Part shown: positions 61,000-64,000 of the stretch, piece after piece | Numbering within the stretch: position 1 is the first letter of the stretch | How the letters are laid out: each line of letters opens with the position of its first letter | Assembly: GCA_032622095.1 (NCBI GenBank) | Contig: CP136064.1 | Coordinates: 185,546,209-185,610,208 of the forward strand | Direction of reading: 5' to 3' | DNA: 64,000 bases | Source of the DNA: Siphonodentalium dalli | Lineage: Eukaryota > Mollusca > Scaphopoda > Gadilida > Siphonodentaliidae | Made by a program: the position numbers and the translations under genes | Notes under the pieces: model-generated | The model's database searches: none | What the model was told of the DNA's origin: nothing | Seen by the model: only the letters and a program-made list of their open reading frames with translations

Positions 61000-61311
61000 T
61001 GAACATTTGAAGTATACAGCAAAATATTTCATTTGGGGTGGAAAATAGTCAAAATGTGTGTATTAGCTGCGTACCAGCCTTTTTGATGAATCCTGAATAC
61101 CAAATAAATTGGGCATATGAATCCCGAGTAGCAGTTAACAAGTTAACAGGGGCGTTAATCCTGCGTACATGCACTTGAAAGTCACCTGAATTTACCGCGC
61201 ACCAGAAGGGGGTGGTGGTGACACCACCATATACTTATAGTTGGCCATTCCGCTGTCCATATGTGATATCAACGAGAGTCTTAAATACTGAGACACGTCA
61301 CTTTATTCAAC

Positions 61312-61738
61312 AGAAAAAGTTTTTGATAATACCACCATTGGCGAATTTATCAAAATAGTCACTATATAAAGTCCTATCCGAGACCATGTCATCCTTAGTT
61401 CGAACTGGATAATTTTATGTACAAAATATGTGCTTTCCAAGATTACACCACTTTTTCCAGACAAACTCAAGTCATATAGACCCCCTACGGCCTAGACCAG
61501 CGATGCTCATACATTTGCTGCAAAGTTTGCAAACATCCAGAATCGTGGTTATACGTAGAAATTGACACTGTGTTAGCAATATAGATTCGTACGCAATCTG
61601 ACCAATCTCTAAAAAAAAAGCACATATTTCGAAAATAAAATTATCCAGGTCGAACGAAGATTGAAATGGTATCGGATATGACTTTATATAGTGACTATTA
61701 TGATAAATTCGCCTATGGTATATTATCAAACACTTTCT
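61312..61738. mobile_element. 427-bp element with ~115-bp inverted arms
   Basis: The left arm (about 61312-61430) contains 'ggcgaatttatcaaaatagt', 'actatataaagtcctatccg' and 'ggataattttat'. The right arm mirrors these (61635-61738), with ~15% divergence. Outer ends AGAAAAAGT / ACACTTTCT. Non-coding foldback-like element. Confidence 0.7.
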
Positions 61739-62549
61739 GGAGTCCAATATGACTTTCCCCCGGATTATCATGTGACGGCGTTTGCCAATCAGAAATAGTG
61801 TAATTGGGAGGAGTATAAATAAGAAGCATAATAAATCTTATATATATTATGTGACATGCCAATAGTCTCTCCTGCTTATATGCTAGCTTAACATGTGCTG
61901 GATTCGATATAAAATCATTATCGATTTCATTATTAAAAAATCGGCGAAACAATCATCTCATTTACGACATGACGCATCTTATTCATTCTCTGGGCATGCA
62001 GTCTCAACAACGTGATAATTCTACCCCATATCATCAATAAAAGAAAACCCCCTATCATCAATAAAAGAAATCCCCGCACGTGAAATCTTGTCCATCCTTG
62101 ACTGCAACCCTTAATTTGAGTCCCGCCGTGTACTATACAATGTCGCACGCGGATGACCATCGTTCCTTGGCAATTAGCTGTCAGATTATTCCACTAATTA
62201 TCTCGACATGCATATCTGACAGCTATATGGTCATTGTTCGTGCCAAGAGTTATCCACACGCGAAGTATAAACACCTTTGGCATGTGTGACTGGAAGGAAA
62301 CAGATGGTGCATATATGAAACACGAGTCTTCAGAATGCCAAGGTGGCCTTACATTTCAGCTGTAGTAACAAGTGTTGGGGTCGAAGGAAAACAAAGACGT
62401 TCTAGGCCACCGCTGACCAATGACACGTGCTAAATCTGCATGGATTTCAAGTCAGGGTAAAAAGCTGAATGCTGAGTTAGTTCAGACTCTTCGACTTAGC
62501 AGAAAATCTTCGTCATAAACCAGAACTGAGATTTGATACCACAATCCAA

Positions 62550-62645
62550 ATACGATTGGACATTTTGTTTGGTTTTCGTTTGTTTTATTTGTCTTGTTTG
62601 TTTTTCTTGATGTTTTAGTCTCTGTTTTGTGTTTGTTTTTGCATT
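62550..62645. repeat. T/G-rich low-complexity tract
   Basis: Irregular TTTTGTTT-type repeats over ~95 bp. Open frames on the opposite strand here are rich in Lys/Thr/Asn for that reason and not considered genes. Confidence 0.7.
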
Positions 62646-62842
62646 GGTAACGCTCTTTAGTTGTGCAATAACTTATAACATATAACCATGCACTGTGTCT
62701 ACCAGACAAACACTCAGTCAACAGAAGCGCTGGCTTTCAATCAGATTTATCGGAAACGGCATATCGAGTGATAGACATATATGCAGTTGAACAGACGGAC
62801 AGATTCATAGATTTTGAGCGAAGCTGATACATATATATTATA

Positions 62843-63283
62843 TGTGACCCGCCATATCAAATTTTTTTTACCCTGTGCCAATGCATTCTCTTATATATGC
62901 GAGTCGACCATAGGTCGCCTCGCATATATAAGAGAATGCATTGGCTTAACAATTTTTTATCATGTTTTTTAAATAAATGTTTCTTACAATTTTTAGGACA
63001 TAAAATAAAAAAACATCCATTAACCTGCAGGGAGCCCCACATATATATAAGCACATAGAAGAGTGTCGTCTGCTCATGTTTGTCTGGGGCTCTGTATGGG
63101 TGAAATTATAAAATTGTTAAAGAATACAAGAACAAATTATTAAAATTGTAAAAAATTGTTAGGCCAATGCATTCTCTTATATATGCGAGGCGACCTATGG
63201 TCGACTCGCATATATAAGAGAATGCATTGGCACAGGGTAAAAAAATCCCGACTTCCGACTGGATTTCATATGGCGGGGTCACA
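62843..63283. repeat. MITE family E, copy 2
   Basis: TGTGACCCGCCATATCAAAT at the left (with a ~20-bp deletion just after it) and the full complementary end at the right. Two palindromic cores (about 62872-62948 and 63155-63238). Nearly identical interior to 25454-25907, including 'acatccattaacctgcaggg'. TA dinucleotides border both ends. Confidence 0.85.
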
Positions 63284-63740
63284 TATATACTTGACAATAA
63301 AGATAATTATAGCAGGTAATTACTGAAACCTAGATCGTTGTATTTATTATATACTTACCTGTAAACTAGCGGGAAATTACAGAAACGTATAGATCTTTGT
63401 ATATATATCTCTTAGAATGCCACGACTTCGTTATTTCACTGTAGGTTTCGTTATATGTCACTGTAGCCTGCCGGTGGTTTGCGCGAGCGAAATATTTGAA
63501 GACAAATTATATAACCGCGCGTTAAATTGTCTGCAAACGTATCGGTTATAATACATAAGCTTATTCGAAACAAGAGTTATTTCTTATAATTTAATCCGTC
63601 ATTTCAAGGGGAACCACCATAAGTAGAAGGCAGAAGTTAAACAAGCGAAAAAAATTCCAAGAAAATCACACACGCGCGTCGAATTAGTTGAAACATATAC
63701 ACTCTTGACACTCAAGTGTCGTCAGATTTCGGCGTTTTTG

Positions 63741-63881
63741 ATTGGCTAGTTGGTATACTCACCATGAACTGTGCAGTTGGGTCCGTGCACGAGGGATTTA
63801 TATATTTCGACTGTGGTGACACTTGTTAGTTTCGATTCCGTGTTTCATTTCTGTTCACGAGTCTTGTTGTTTTATCCAGGT
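63741..63881 (+). promoter_or_regulatory. Candidate promoter and non-coding first exon
   Basis: An ATTGG (inverse CCAAT) at 63741-63745, a TATATAT at 63799-63805, then ~75 bp ending in a donor-like CCAG|GTAATT at 63880. The spacing would fit a transcription start near 63830 and a short 5' UTR exon running off the window. Weak evidence; no open frame. Confidence 0.25.
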
Positions 63882-63940
63882 AATTGTGCACTTATGATTA
63901 GTATGAAGTATTCTTCAAACCTGAACAATCTCATTCGTGT

Positions 63941-63978
63941 CTGGAAAGAAATATCGAACATCCGATATTTCTTTCCAG
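63941..63978. repeat. Perfect hairpin with 16-bp stem
   Basis: CTGGAAAGAAATATCG, a ~6-bp loop, and the exact complement CGATATTTCTTTCCAG. Non-coding, isolated. Confidence 0.85.
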
Positions 63979-64000
63979 TCACTCATGAGATATTTCGGTA

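Noticed and set aside
62130-62250. Long inverted repeat around TAGCTGTCAGAT / ATCTGACAGCTA
   Set aside because: Only ~12 bp pair well; outer similarity (ggatgaccat / atggtcatt) is too weak to define an element.

Overview
Eukaryotic, gene-poor, AT-rich window that is mostly intron and intergenic DNA packed with small transposable elements. I place it in a protostome, most likely a mollusc or related lophotrochozoan. The reasons are a clear innexin exon (gap-junction proteins of the innexin type are found in invertebrates) and a tRNA-derived SINE whose 3' tail (TTAAACCCCAATCAATCAAT) has the form common in mollusc genomes. The phylum is an inference.

Genes. (1) 1800-14567, + strand: the last four coding exons of a gene I could not name. 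They are 1800-1974, 9577-9805, 12366-12448 and 14459-14567, with a stop at 14565-14567 and an AATAAA at 14767. Splice sites are canonical, and all three exon-exon phases match with no stop across the joins, giving the C-terminal 198 residues of a charged, coiled-coil-like protein. (2) 36275-37499, - strand: one large innexin exon encoding nearly the whole protein. It lacks its own ATG and begins right after a splice acceptor. No other protein-coding gene of the host could be supported. The extreme right end carries a weak candidate promoter with a first-exon donor (63741-63881).

Repeats, left to right. 0-14.6 kb: the unknown gene, whose three visible introns each carry a MITE just inside the 5' splice site (61, 17 and 16 bp from the exon). 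14.6-22 kb: direct repeats, a 2.1-kb element with long inverted ends that contains a nested TTAA element, and a compact nested-palindrome element. 22-30 kb: a dense cluster of TTAA-flanked MITEs and four near-perfect 217-bp-type palindromes. 30-36 kb: SINE, a 1.16-kb hAT-type non-autonomous element with perfect 8-bp target duplication, and MITEs. 36-37.5 kb: innexin. 37.5-56 kb: sparse, with long poly-G/C runs, tandem duplications and dispersed repeats. 56-64 kb: two 3'-terminal non-LTR retrotransposon fragments and further palindromic elements.

MITE families are named here by letter. A: CAAGCCTTGAAATAG ends, 8-bp target duplications. B, C, D, G and H: ends starting TTAACC, TTAA flanks, piggyBac-like. 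E: TGTGACCC ends. I: TAGCCAGGTTTAGCCA ends. J: TACAGTAATGC ends, TA flanks, mariner-like. The most unusual signal is that families B, C, D and E, with unrelated ends, share one ~70-bp palindromic core (GCCAATGCATTCTCTTATAT and its mirror). Second is that the two arms of each J element carry matching copy-specific variants. No transposase gene is present for any of these families.
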